DNA of 64,000 nucleotides from Prinia subflava (taxonomy: Eukaryota; Chordata; Aves; Passeriformes; Cisticolidae), in the NCBI RefSeq assembly GCF_021018805.1, contig NC_086253.1, positions 10,666,735 through 10,730,734 on the forward strand, written 5' to 3'. Below are positions 23,587 through 35,090 of the stretch, piece after piece. Every line of letters begins with the position of its first letter. Within the stretch, counting starts at the first letter, position 1. The position numbers and the translations under genes were made by a program. Under the pieces are notes generated by a model. It did no database searches, had not been told where the DNA came from, and saw nothing but the letters and a program-made list of their open reading frames with translations.

Positions 23587-26437
23587 CTGAAAGTCAGACA
23601 AAGAAAGGCCAACTAAGCAAATGTACAAAACAGCTGAAATAAAATGAACAAGCAAACAAGAATTAAGAGACTTATGTTTTATAATGTCCACACTTCAAAC
23701 TGAAAAGGACATAAAAGTCAGGTTAACTCATATTTCTCCTAGCTGTAAAAGAAAAGAAAGTTAAGCAGGTGATTCAGAAAATGTTCAGGTTCAAATCACA
23801 GTCAGATTAAACTGCCTGAAGTGATTTTAGCCCAAGCTAGTCTTTCTCATAGTATGCATTCTGCATTCCTTCCTGTTATATATCACTAAGTGACCCATCA
23901 CCTTACTTTGGTGTTTGCCATATTCTGTGTATCCGGCAGAATAAAATGCTTTGTAGTCTAATTCTAAGAAAAAAAAGGAAAAGTACTGTTCTCTGTGACT
24001 TTCTCACATATTCCCCAGAACCTACAGAACGTGAAATAATTGGTGCAAGCACGTTTTCTGCTTTTCCAGTGTCAGTGAGTTGAAGTTCAAATATTATCTG
24101 ATGTCCCACGGAGACCACTGTGAATTTGGAACCAATATACATGTAATATATTTAATGGTCTAAAGGATTAAAAACTTCATAAATTATTTTAATTCATTTT
24201 CTAGAGGTTATCAGCAGTGCTAAAATAAAAGCACAGATATATATCTTTCCTGGTTTACATCTAAAATCTGTTTTAAGACAAGATTTGCTTATGTTATTAA
24301 CCTGTGAAAGTTCATTTAACACAAGACCAAGTGATATGGGAGAATTATACACGCTTAGCATTTCTAGACAACCATGCAGTCTCCTGTATGCTTTGACAAA
24401 GCAAAGGCAAAAACTATAAAGGTTAGTTCTACTTTGCCTTGTAAATGAAAAAATACTAAATTTTCTCGTTTTGGCAAAACTAAATGCTATGTTTAGAAGA
24501 ACTCTCAGCAAGACTGAACCAGAGCTGGGGTGAAAGTATCTCACAGCACACTCACAATTACTTCAAAAATAGCAAGTATTTAATTTGGGTTGAGATCTCA
24601 GTCTTCCTCTCATTTAGTAAGAACGTATTTTATGGGAATCCTAGGGCTTCAAGTGTCTGATCAGTTTTTCAGTGTTGCCAATTTACAGGCAAAACCCTGA
24701 TACGAGGCATTTATAGTCCGAAGTACTCATTCCCCCAGCTGTGTACTTCAGAAGAGAACTCAGTAAAGGACAGACATTAATTTTAGATGCACTTCAAAAG
24801 GATGAGATCAGCTGGAGTCAGATAAGCAAGCAGAGTCTGGATCCTCCTCTAAACTTTGTTTGAACTTCCCCTCAAACCAAAATGCAGCAGTATGTGCTGG
24901 GACACCACGTCTCCCAGAGCTCCACCACTGAAGATAAAGGAAGCTGATATCTGCACCACTTAATGCAAGTCAGCCTTTCCCAGAAAAGCACCATGGTAGG
25001 TCTTCACAAACCATATTAAGAATCCTGCTTTGGCCCACTACAAAGCACAGAGGACATATTTCAGGCATATTAATGCTGTTCTTATATCATGCTCTTCTTG
25101 CACACACTTCAAACTTTTTATAAACAAAATGTATGAAAGCCCTACGAGAACAATTCTTCATCTTCAATACATGGAAAAGAATGAACAGTTTCATCCTGTT
25201 TACCACAAAAGTAAATATTTATCTCTACTTTCTGGAAACAAAACAAGGCAATTTGCAATGTACTGAGGCAAAGGTGGTCCCAGTGTGAGAGGTGAAATTC
25301 AGACCTAGGAAGATGATATGAGAGTTCACAGCTGGCCACTAATTCTGGTATACATCTCTCCACTAACTAAAACAAGCAAAAAATCTATTCTGATCCTTAC
25401 TAGTAGCCAGCCACTAGAGAACAAGATTTTTATAACCTATTTCTGTAATTCTATGGGCATATTTTGTGCTTTATAATCACAATGTCAGTTCCTATTCTAT
25501 CCTCCTCCCATGTCTGTCCCAACAACTTCAGCAGCTATTTTGGGTCAGAATATCTGTTGGAAGAAATTGGGACAGCTCCATGAAATCAATGATCAATATT
25601 TAAGTTGTCCTAGAGAATTATATGCCATACAGTTTTACTTTGCAATACAGAAGTTGCAAAAACAAACAAAAATTCCTGAGATCGCTTTTTTTTTCTTTCA
25701 TCAAGTGATATCCATTACTACATTCAAATCTGGAAACAGAAGTTTTCTACACAGAATGAGCCAGATGAACCTTCTTAGGGTTGAGAGGCTGGAATTACAT
25801 CCTTTTTTGTTGTGCTTAGAAGTGTTAACATCTATCTCCTAAGATGCCTGCAGGAAAACATTTATTTTAACTTAACTGAGGGTTTTTCAAGTTGCTTTGA
25901 TACACAAGTATTTGACACAGATAAATAATATTCCAACAAAAAAACCCCCACCAGACTAAGGCTCCAGAGATCTAGATTTAGTTCCTACACATCCAAGAGG
26001 CTTTCTGTGTAACTTCATTAGCTTAACTGAACATTTTGTTGCTGCAACAGCTACTCTGGTAGCAGATCAAATGTGAAAGCTTTATTGTTGTTGACTTTTT
26101 CCTTTTATTTATGGCATTCTTTTTGAAAGTCAGACCTTTCCCTTGCTCTTAACTGTATAAATGCTTCGCTGTATTTTAAGTTGTATCTGTTACAATGTTG
26201 TAACAGATGCTGTTGAAATAACAATGGCAGCCAGAATTGTGAACAGAAATCAGTGCTAAAAAAAATAAAAACACTCATATGTATACATTAATTAAACCTT
26301 AGCACTTAACAGAGTATCCTAATATTTCATGTTCATTAACATATTTTATTATATTGTTTTTCTGGTATAACAGACAGAGAAATATTTCAAATAAACATGA
26401 GTTCACCTTAGGCTACATCCTCATGGTCCACCTGGCA

Positions 26438-26507
26438 CTGAAGTTAATGGTTGGACTTGGTGATCCTAAGTGTCTTCTCTAATTTTAATGATTCTATCAT
26501 TCTAAGC
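26438..26507 (+). mobile_element. CR1 LINE 3' tail fragment
   Basis: 'gttaatggttggacttggtg' followed by 'atcctaagtgtcttctctaa' and the terminal 'aatgattctatcattcta' is a short CR1 3' tail in plus orientation, antisense to SORCS2. Confidence 0.8.
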
Positions 26508-28671
26508 ACACATACATCATGACAATGTCAAGGTGAGATTCCTTTTTTCTACAGCCCAGTTCACAGCACAAATGTTTAAGCTACTTGCCAATCAGCTCCT
26601 AAAGCACTCCTATTTGCAGTGCAGTCTTGTACAGTACACAACCATAATTTTCAGTTTTCCTGAAACAAAGAGTGATTGTTTCAAGATATACCAACAAGCA
26701 GCTCAGCCATGCAACTGAAAGGCAGAAAACAACTGGAACCAGCACAAGTGATATTGTTGTTATTTAAAATAACAATTCTTGGTTTTGCTTTTTGTGTGAG
26801 CTGGCACAGGCAGGACGCAGGAACAACCACAAGCCCACAGATGAAATGCAATAATAAATTATTCTCATTACCTGTCCAGCTGAAGGAGCCCTGAAGCAGC
26901 ACCTGGGCAGGGGAGGGGACACAGCAGGGGACGCAGGCACTGCAGAGCCCAGTCCATGCCCGAGGATCACCCAGCCTAATGTACTGCAGGGCTTTGCACG
27001 GGCATAATTTACCACTCTGCCTCAGTCTTTGCAGCAGCAGGGCAGGGATCTCAGCATGTTTGATACCGTGCCTCTATCCCAGCCCTTGTTATCTGAACAC
27101 AGATGTTTGACTTGTTTGACACAGAAGGCCAAAAAATTACTGGTATGGAGGTGGGGTTTGACACCTGAACTGCACATCACTTCATTGTGTTTACAGTTCT
27201 CCTCACCAACCTTCTGATTGTTTCCCAAACATTTCCTTTATCACCAGAATTCACCTAATTTCAAAACTTCTTTTTAAGGCGTTCATTTCTATCTCTATGT
27301 ACTCTGGCTGTGTTTATAGGTACGTCTTCCTGAACCCTTATATGACCACATCAAATGCAAGCTATGGAAGGTTTGATGCTGTCTTAGAGCACACTGTTAA
27401 ATTACAGGATCTCTGACCTTCCCCACAGTCCTTTAATCCACAGTCCTGTGAACCAATACTGCTATTATTTCAAGAAAGCTTTCATTAATTCCTTGCGCTA
27501 CATTTCCCCTAAGTCTCTCATGTTTGCTTTTCTCCATTCTCTGTCTCTGTATGCAAGCACAGACTGCTCCTCTTCTCTGTAAACAGCTCAGCAACCCCAT
27601 GTGAGCTTGTGAGAAAGGTGCCAGGCCCTCATTAATGACAACCACAAAGTCTCCAAGGCAGAGACCTAAACTCAGACAAGTGTTGTGCCAAAGCACAGGA
27701 TTTCACCAGCTCACAAGACCTGCAATTTACTGCTTTATCCAAATTCCTGTATCACCTGACTGAAGCCTTCTCTTTTGTTGTAAGAACTCCAGCAGAGAAA
27801 GAAAATGTGCTGCAGTCCACTGGAAGAATTATTTAATCGTGAACAGCGAGGCCATAAAATACATAAAATAATCTACAGTTTTATTCTGATCACAGATATT
27901 AGAATTTAGTAAGATCTTTCAAGGGCTTCATAGAAGTTTTAATTACAGCTAGCAATTGGTTGTCATTTTGACTGTAACAATGAGGGGTCAGTTTGTGGCT
28001 AATTTACAGCATAATTAGGCACCTTAGGGTAAAGTTGAACACATATCATTTACCTGTGTGTCTCTACAAATAAAAATCAGTGAAAACATGAATTTGACCT
28101 CATTCCTCTTTTCTTCTTGTTCTTCACCCCAGAAAACCTAGAAAATTTTGGCAAATGCTGACAAGAAATTATGAGAGTCCTCTAAGAAGTATTAAACAAT
28201 ACAGTACCAACTGTAAATCCTGGAAGGGTTTTGCATTTAAGCACTTATTTATTTTATGCTAGACTTCAAGAAGGAATTTGGTATAAAATTTTATCTTTTA
28301 AACATCAAAGGACATTATCATTACAAAAATAACCCATTTGTTTTTAAAGTACTCTGTGGAGTACTAATGGCACCCTACCATAGCAATATAAGAAACTGTC
28401 TGTATTTTTATCTTTTAACCCCAAATTCCCCAAGCTCAGTAACACTACTGAGAACATTTTCACATTTAATGGTTCTAAGAAAATAACAAAAATTGATTTC
28501 AGCTGAACACTACAACACTATTTTAACTGAAATTAAATTATTTTTTGAAAATGCTTTGGTCCTTTGTGGGTGCTTTTTTTATCCTGCATATATATTAGAA
28601 GTGGAATCTATATGATATTGTGCATTGTTGCAATATACTTATATAGAGAAAGAAAATACTCCTATGCTGAG

Positions 28672-29744
28672 TGTTTTGGGTTTGCACAGCAAGGTTTTGG
28701 TAGCAGTTGAGTCTACCAGGGTGGTTTCTCTGGGACACTTCTAGAGAAGCTTTCTCACATCCTACAGCCAACAAACGCCAGCTTTAAGATGGACACGCCA
28801 CTGGCCAAGCTTGAGTCAATCAGCAACAGCAGTGGCTGTTAAATATTATGTTAAATACATAATCCTTTGGGATTATGTATTTAAGAAATGCACAACAGCT
28901 ACTGCAGCAGGAGTGAAGAGCTGAATATGAGAGGAGCAGCCCTGCAGACACCCAGGCCAGTGCAGAAGGAGGGGAGGAGGTGCTGCAGGTGCTGGGGCAG
29001 AGATTCCCCTGCAGCCCGCGGTGCAGCCCGTGGTGAGGCAGCTGTGCCCCATGGAGGTCCAGGGTGGAGCAGAGAGTCCCCTGCAGCCCCTGGAGGAGCC
29101 CACACTGGAGCAGGGGGGTGCCTGAAGGAGGCTGTGACTCCAAAGGAAGCTGATGTTGGAGAAGGTTTGCTGGTAGGATTATGATCCCTCAGGGGACCCA
29201 CACTGGAGCAGCCTGTTCCTGACGGGCTGCAGCCCATGGGAAGCACACATTTTGGAGAACTCATGGGGAACTACAGCCCATGGAATGGACTGATGCTGGA
29301 GAAGATGGAAAGCTTCTCCTGTGGGAGGGACCCCACACTGGAGCAGGGGAAGTGAGGAGTCCTCCCTGTGAGGAGGAAGGAGCAGCAGAGATCCTTGTGT
29401 TGAATTGAGCACAGCCCTCATTCCACATCCCCCTGTGCAGCTCAGGGTGAGGAGGTTGGGAATTAGTGAGTGAAGTTGAGCCCATGATGAAAGGAGAGGT
29501 CGGGTGAAGATGTTGTGAGACTTGGGGTTATTCCTCACTCTATTATTAACTGGCAATCAAATAAATATCCCCCAAGTCGGGTCTGTTTTTCCCATGGTGG
29601 TAACTGGTGACCAATTTCTCCCTGTCCTTATCTCAACCCATGAGCTTTTTGTTGTATTCTCCCTCCCCCGGCCAGCTGAGGAGAGCAGGGAGAGAGAGAG
29701 AGATTGGTGGGCACTTGGCACCAAGCCAGGGCAAACCCACCACA
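28672..29744 (+). mobile_element. Solo LTR of an avian endogenous retrovirus (ERVL-like)
   Basis: A 1,073-bp unit begins TGTTTTGGGTTTGCACAGCA and ends AACCCACCACA, so it has the TG...CA termini of an LTR. It contains a TATA-like tatttaag near 28878, repeated 'ccctgcagccc' and 'cacactggagcag' modules (about 29000-29345), and AATAAA at 29560-29565. This layout matches an LTR type I recall as abundant in bird genomes, which I believe is ERVL class. No internal gag, pol or env sequence flanks it, so it is a solo LTR. The flanks share only GAG next to each end, so a standard 5-bp target duplication is not evident. It is antisense to SORCS2. Confidence 0.85.
28851..28884. repeat. Perfect inverted repeat inside the LTR, 15-bp arms, 4-nt loop
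   Basis: The arm TTAAATACATAATCC (28851-28865) and its exact complement (28870-28884) flank the loop TTTG. The right arm includes the LTR's presumed TATA box (tatttaag). The LTR type as I recall it has one such segment and no inverted copy, so this looks lineage-specific. Confidence 0.9.
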
Positions 29745-30390
29745 GAGACAGAGCAGTTCAGGAAACAATATATGAGAAAAGTGAAGTGCTTTAATGGACA
29801 CTAGTCAGTGGAAGAAAAAGCCATCCAGAATTCAAATAGCATGACAATATCACAGTTCTCTCTTTTAATACTTTGGTATTTGTAGTCCTTGAATTTATTA
29901 AACCATGCCAAAATACTTTAAAAAAATCTATTATTTAAAAAAAAATCTCTTTTCACTTGTCTCAGTTTCAATGAAGAAAAATTTTATGCTGTCAGATTAT
30001 GAAGCAAAATTTTGCCCTTGTACCTAAGCCATGTCTTTTAGCTCAGAATGTTTGTACTGCAAGATCTAGTCCAAGTCCACTTCATCATTAACATAGGAAG
30101 ATTACTTAAATTATTAAAAACCTAAACAGACACTATGTTTTTTGCATAAGATACTTATAAGATCCTTAAAGAGACCAAAATATTTGAACTTCAGAAGAAC
30201 CTGACAGCCTGATCAATTTGAGTCTAAGAAAATCACCTTCTTAATCTCTTAGTTTCCAAGCAAACTGGAGATAATAATACCACTCCTTCAAAAGAGTGAG
30301 TGTCTAAAGATTAGTTAAACATTACATAATTCATCACATGTGGTACATTGAAGTTATTCCCAGGTTCCTTTGATGATTTATGCCTCCTAC

Positions 30391-30467
30391 CTGGCGCCAC
30401 GTTTTCCCACAGTCAGATGTTATGTACATCTCCTCCTTGTACTCGACCAGCTGGGAGCCCAGGTTCC
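30391..30467 (-). CDS. SORCS2: SORCS2 exon 7 of window: VPS10 Asp-box segment
   Basis: This 77-nt exon has acceptor tgtgacag and donor GTAGGA. Its first two bases complete a glycine codon. It then encodes NLGSQLVEYKEEMYITSDCG and KTWRQ, ending in phase 0. ITSDCGKTWRQ is a textbook Asp box (S-x-D-x-G-x-T-W), the turn motif of Vps10p propeller blades. The cysteine inside the Asp box is a feature of this group. The exon sits alone, with a 6.8 kb intron downstream and an 8.9 kb intron upstream that each carry a solo LTR. Confidence 0.95.
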
Positions 30468-31765
30468 CTGTCACAAAGGAAGAGAGAACAAGGGTTGCAT
30501 CCACATCAGCAAGAGAGATTGGATCTAGTCCTGATGCCAGTCTGAGTAAGAAACTTCCAGATCAGAGCAAGAACTAAAGACAGTTGAACAGGCTTACTTC
30601 ATTTTTGGTAGAACTAGCAAAATCCCTTAAAAACACATATGTACAATTTCAAAGTCTTCCCCTCCATTGCTAGGTTGTCCCCAGGTAAAAGCAAAGAGGC
30701 TTGATTCTAATACCAAAATGCAGAAGTCGGACAATTTATTTTTGTGGCTGCATGCTGAAAAATTATCATGAAACAACACGTATTTAAGACATAACTATGA
30801 AACATCCATAAACTCAGAAGTTTTAACCTTAGTCATATTCTGTAAAGTTATTCACATTGAACTCAAACTGTTAAAATGAAATATTTTATCTTCAAGACTT
30901 GATGAAGTGGTAGCTAGACTAGGATCTGGTGAAATATGCAATATGAAAAGAGGGGACAGGACTTTTAAAAAAGAGTAAATACATAAGATTTGAAAGCAGA
31001 ATTATTTGATTTACCTAAATATTAACCAGAAAGTAACTGAATATTTTGACAAATAGCACTGAGGAGAATTCAAGTTCCTGCAAAGTTAACAGAAGTGTTA
31101 AACCTGGGGAAGATGATAGCAAATGCAGTCCCAAATACAGAGATCTCCATCTTTTAACATGCAGTATTTCAAATAGCAAATTATTAAACTGCCAGGCAAT
31201 TTAGAGTTTTAGGGGAGAATCATTTATGGCACAATATTCCTTGTAAATGATATCCTCCTGGGGATTTTGACTGATATATATGGTTTGCATGTTTTCACAG
31301 TAGAAATAAGATGAAAATTATCAGATCCTCTTAAGCAGAAGAGACACTGAAAGAAAACTCTTGAGATTAGAATAGCACTATGAAATTTCACTTGTACATT
31401 ATATAAATAGCTGGTTTTTAACCACTAAAGCAGATCTGTTTATGCAGAGTGTACTTACAGATGCTGAAAGGTTCCCAAGAGGAACAGCAGTGCCCACTGC
31501 CTGAAACACACACTCAATTTAGCCCATCAAGATTGCATGTGCTCTGCTCCTTAATAGGATAACTCTACATCATAACCCTAAACACATCCTGGACAGGATT
31601 GGAATATTTATATTGAATTAGGGAATTTATAGGAGTCAATCCTTTTAAACTGCATCTAACAGTTCAGAAGATGCCACTTCCCATTCTTGGATTTTTCTTG
31701 GGTTTTCATTTTTCCAACTCACTGCACACTCATTTATCAGATAAATCAGCACAGATTTAGCTGGT

Positions 31766-31970
31766 CATATGTTGAGTTGGAAGGGACCCATGAAGATCAC
31801 TAAATCCAACTCCTGCACAGGACACCCCCAGAATCACATCATGTGCCTGAGAGCATTGTCCAAATGCTTCTTGAACCCAGGCAGGCTTGATGCTGTGACC
31901 CTTTCCCTGGGGAAAGCTCAATCACCCTCTGCGTGCAAAACCTTTTCCTGATATCTAACCTACACCTCCC
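31766..31970 (-). mobile_element. CR1 LINE 3' fragment, minus orientation
   Basis: Starts 'catatgttgagttggaagg', then 'gacccatgaagatcactaaa', 'tccaactcctgcacaggac', 'ttgaacccaggcaggcttga' and 'ttcctgatatctaacctaca'. This is the reverse complement of a common CR1 subfamily's last 200 bp. It is in sense orientation with SORCS2. Confidence 0.9.
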
Positions 31971-34185
31971 ATGAATATAACCAAATGAAATAGTTCCAAA
32001 AGGAAAGCTTCACACATTAATTCAGTTATATTTTCTCTCCAAATACAGCTTTAAGATTAATCTGATCACTAGAAGGAGATATGAATGAGAAATCACCTTC
32101 TCAGGGCTGAAGGGAGGGAAGGAAGAATTGATTAACTGCGTTTAAAAAACACATTTCTTTTGCTATTATTACTTTCCTCTATTATACTGCTCACTGCTAT
32201 ATCACCTGCAAATGGGTATATTCTTGTGCTTCTGCAGTAATCACAGTATGTTTTCTATAGGACAGCTGAAAACAGAAATATTTGCTTGCTAGAATCGAAC
32301 AGACTGCTGTCAATCTACACTCTCCTTTACACAGGTAACTAATGAATACAGTGGTAGTTCTGCTCCTGAATAAATGCTGTTTATTCTACCTCTTTTCACC
32401 ACTTAGTGAATCCTACTTGCATGAGTAGGTCTTTATTTTGAGCATTGCTAGGGATCTGCACTTCAAAGAATTCTGTGGTAAATTGCCTTGCTAATGGAAA
32501 ATTAGTCTGTAAACTAAACAGCACCTACTTGTGCTTCATTAAAAAGCCTTTTCTATCCAGCTGATTTAGTAATTATATTAGCAACAGCATCATAATTGCA
32601 GCTCTGTAAAAAGACAGACATGACTTCTAGTTCTGATTTTATCTTTACTGTCTTTTCTTGGTAAAAGAGCAAAAGGAGTTTGTGAGCTCGGTTATAATTC
32701 CAGAGACTTTTCATTCTGCCTAAACAACTGATGCCAACAGGAACAGAATCTGGGACACAGCTTTGGGAAAAAGGACTTCAGTGATGTCTGACCTTTGGAA
32801 ACAGTCCATCCATGGGCCAAGGGTGGAAGCCCAGAAGTGGTGCATGCAGGACCTGCTGATTGTTGACACAACGTTTAATTGTGTCATTAATGAAGGCTGT
32901 AATTTTCATTACTTCCAGATTTTTTGGGACACACAATCACATGACATAGTTTTGCAAACTTTGTAAAATGAAGTCTTCAAGCAGACAAAAAACAAAACAA
33001 AACAAAAAAAAACGCCTTTCTGTAAGGAAGGATAAAACTTCTCAGTGCAGTTGGAATTTGCTCTGTGGGTACTGCAGACCATGGGTTGCTGAAAAAGTGT
33101 CAGTGGATTCAGAAAGAAAAAGCAGGAGAGGCCAAAAGAAGGAAAGCTGCAGCACCAGGGGGACAGGCAAAGTGCAGTAGGAAGCACCCATGCAGCCAAA
33201 TCTGAGACGTGACAGGCAGAAGGAAATTTCCACAGGAACACACACTGGTGCCTGAGTTTTATAAACCACAGAAAAGTCACTCTGAAAACTGTTAGCCTGA
33301 AAAAGTAGAACTGGAATAAAACCAAGTCCTTCAAAGATTTAAGTGAACTCCCCCTGATTTTTATTAGCAAACCTTTCTATTTAATATGAGTGACACAAGA
33401 GCTGTGAGTTTTCTCTAGTTAAAAAGTTTTAACTTTATTTTTCAATATGCTAATAAAAAATAACTTCAAAGATTTGGAGCATGTTGTTCTTTTTGAGATT
33501 TAAAATAAAGTGCATAATTTCAGACTGTAGCTACCTTGCAGAGTGTTGTGTTACTGGATCAGCCAGCTAACTTAACACAGAGTGTGTAATGGCACCCCAT
33601 AAACCCCTTTACAACAGCTCCAATTTCCATCAAACGAAATGCAAAAAATCTGACATTAATAACACTGCAAACAAACAACTGCAAAGCCACAGCAGCACTC
33701 AGAGCAGAACTGAGAAATTCTGAACCTTTCCATGACATATCTGAGGAGGATTATAAAATATATTTGTGGTAAGTCTGGCAGCCACTAACATGTGAGCACA
33801 ACTGATGCTGTGATCAAGTGACACGAGAAGGTGAGAAAGCAACAATTCTGCTCAGCCCAAGGCTGGAAGGCAGCAATGTTTAAGTACCATTCCCACCACA
33901 TCCTGCAGTGTTTGGACTGCACCACAGCCCCCAAATATCAGTGTGCTACTTGGCCTGGTGGACCACACCAAAATCTGTGCTTCTTATTACAGCTGGAAAT
34001 ATCTGCACTAACTCCTCAGGTGTGCCATTACAGCACAGAAACTTTTCTATCATTTTAGTGGGTCTGTGTTAGATCTCAAAATCCATCTGGGGGAACAAGT
34101 AAATGCAGTCTAATAAACTGCAGGCAACTCAGGTTGATACTGGAAAAGTTACTGCAGCTGGAATGGGTAATCAGCTGCAGCCATG

Positions 34186-34753
34186 TGCTGTTTTGGGCTG
34201 TGGTGGAGTTTATTTTCTTCACAGCACCTGGTACAGGGCTGTGTTTTGCACTTGTGCTGAGAAGGGTGTTGATGACAGTACAAAGATGTTTTCAGTACTG
34301 CTGGGCAGTGCTTACACAGAGTCAAGGCCTTTCCTTCTCCTCACTCCACTCCACCAGTGCGTTCCACAAGGAATTGGAATGGGTACAGCCAGGACAGCTG
34401 AGCCCAGCTGATCTGGGATATTCCAGACCACATGTCACCATGTTCAGCAATTAACTGAGGGAAAAGGTTGGTGCAGGGGCATTGCTCAGGGACAGGCTGG
34501 GCACCAGCTGGTTGGAGCTGAGCAACTGTTTTCATTTAGATCATTTCTCTTTCTTGGGTTTCATTTCTCTCCGTCCTTTTTCATTTCATTACAATTTATT
34601 ATCATTATTTCATTTCAGTTATTAAGCTGCTCTTATCTCAATCCATGAATATCCTCATTTTACCCTCCCAGTTCTCTTCCCCCATCCCCTTGGAGGGGAA
34701 GTGAGACAGGAGCTGTGTGATGCTCAGCTGCTGGCTGGACTTAAACCATGCCA
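34186..34753 (+). mobile_element. Solo LTR of an avian endogenous retrovirus, second type
   Basis: Starts TGCTGTTTTGGGCTGTGGTG and includes 'gcagtgcttacacagagtca' and 'agctgctcttatctcaatcc'. It ends 'ctggctggacttaaaccatg' plus CCA. These are landmarks of a well-known avian LTR family, though the termini are mutated and no target duplication is visible. Length is about 568 bp. No internal retroviral genes adjoin it. It is in plus orientation, antisense to SORCS2 like the first LTR. Its retroviral class is not certain to me. Confidence 0.8.
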
Positions 34754-34959
34754 AGGCTCTATCAGCCACAGCTACAAATGGCACCATTCTAACATGACTT
34801 CTGATGTGAGTGCCCTGAGAACTCCCCTGACACATGGCACAGAGTGTTTGCCATCCAGTGTCATGAAGTACAGAAATTTCTAAAGTTTGTCTTACAATAT
34901 TTTGTATACTTTGTGTAACTAAATGACTCTCATGTGTGTGTCTTCTCCAATGCCTGGGG

Positions 34960-35090
34960 GATGACACACACCTGAATTGTCCTTAAACACCCTCCCAAAG
35001 GCTTTTGCCACCAACACAGCCAGGATATTGTGCTAGATGGACTGGGCCTGAGTCAGTTTTGCTCTGCTGTTATGGTCTGACACTGCTTCT
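34960..35090 (+). mobile_element. Probable CR1 3' fragment (old subfamily)
   Basis: 'ggatattgtgctagatggac' followed by 'tgagtcagttttgctctgct' and 'gttatggtctgac' resembles the tail of older CR1 subfamilies ('ctgggctagatgga...tctgactcagtatggc'). It is short and diverged, so the call is tentative. Confidence 0.5.

Larger units (their letters stand above)
23587..30390 (-). other. SORCS2 intron, 6,804 bp
   Basis: Contains a small CR1 tail (about 26438-26507), a candidate homeobox-motif-rich non-coding stretch (about 27820-28030) and a 1.07 kb solo LTR (28672-29744). Otherwise it is unclassified AT-rich DNA. Confidence 0.75.

Noticed and set aside
28820..29556. Several proline/leucine-rich open frames on both strands
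   Set aside because: They lie inside the solo LTR and come from its repeated CCCTGCAGCCC modules. LTRs of this kind do not encode protein.
32909..33370. 153-codon minus-strand open frame
   Set aside because: The product is hydrophobic with no recognised domain, and codon composition looks like AT-rich intron. It lies within a SORCS2 intron with no splice sites that would join it in frame.
28672..34753. One full-length provirus bounded by the two LTRs
   Set aside because: The two LTRs are of different families, and the sequence between them holds a SORCS2 exon and a CR1, with no retroviral genes.
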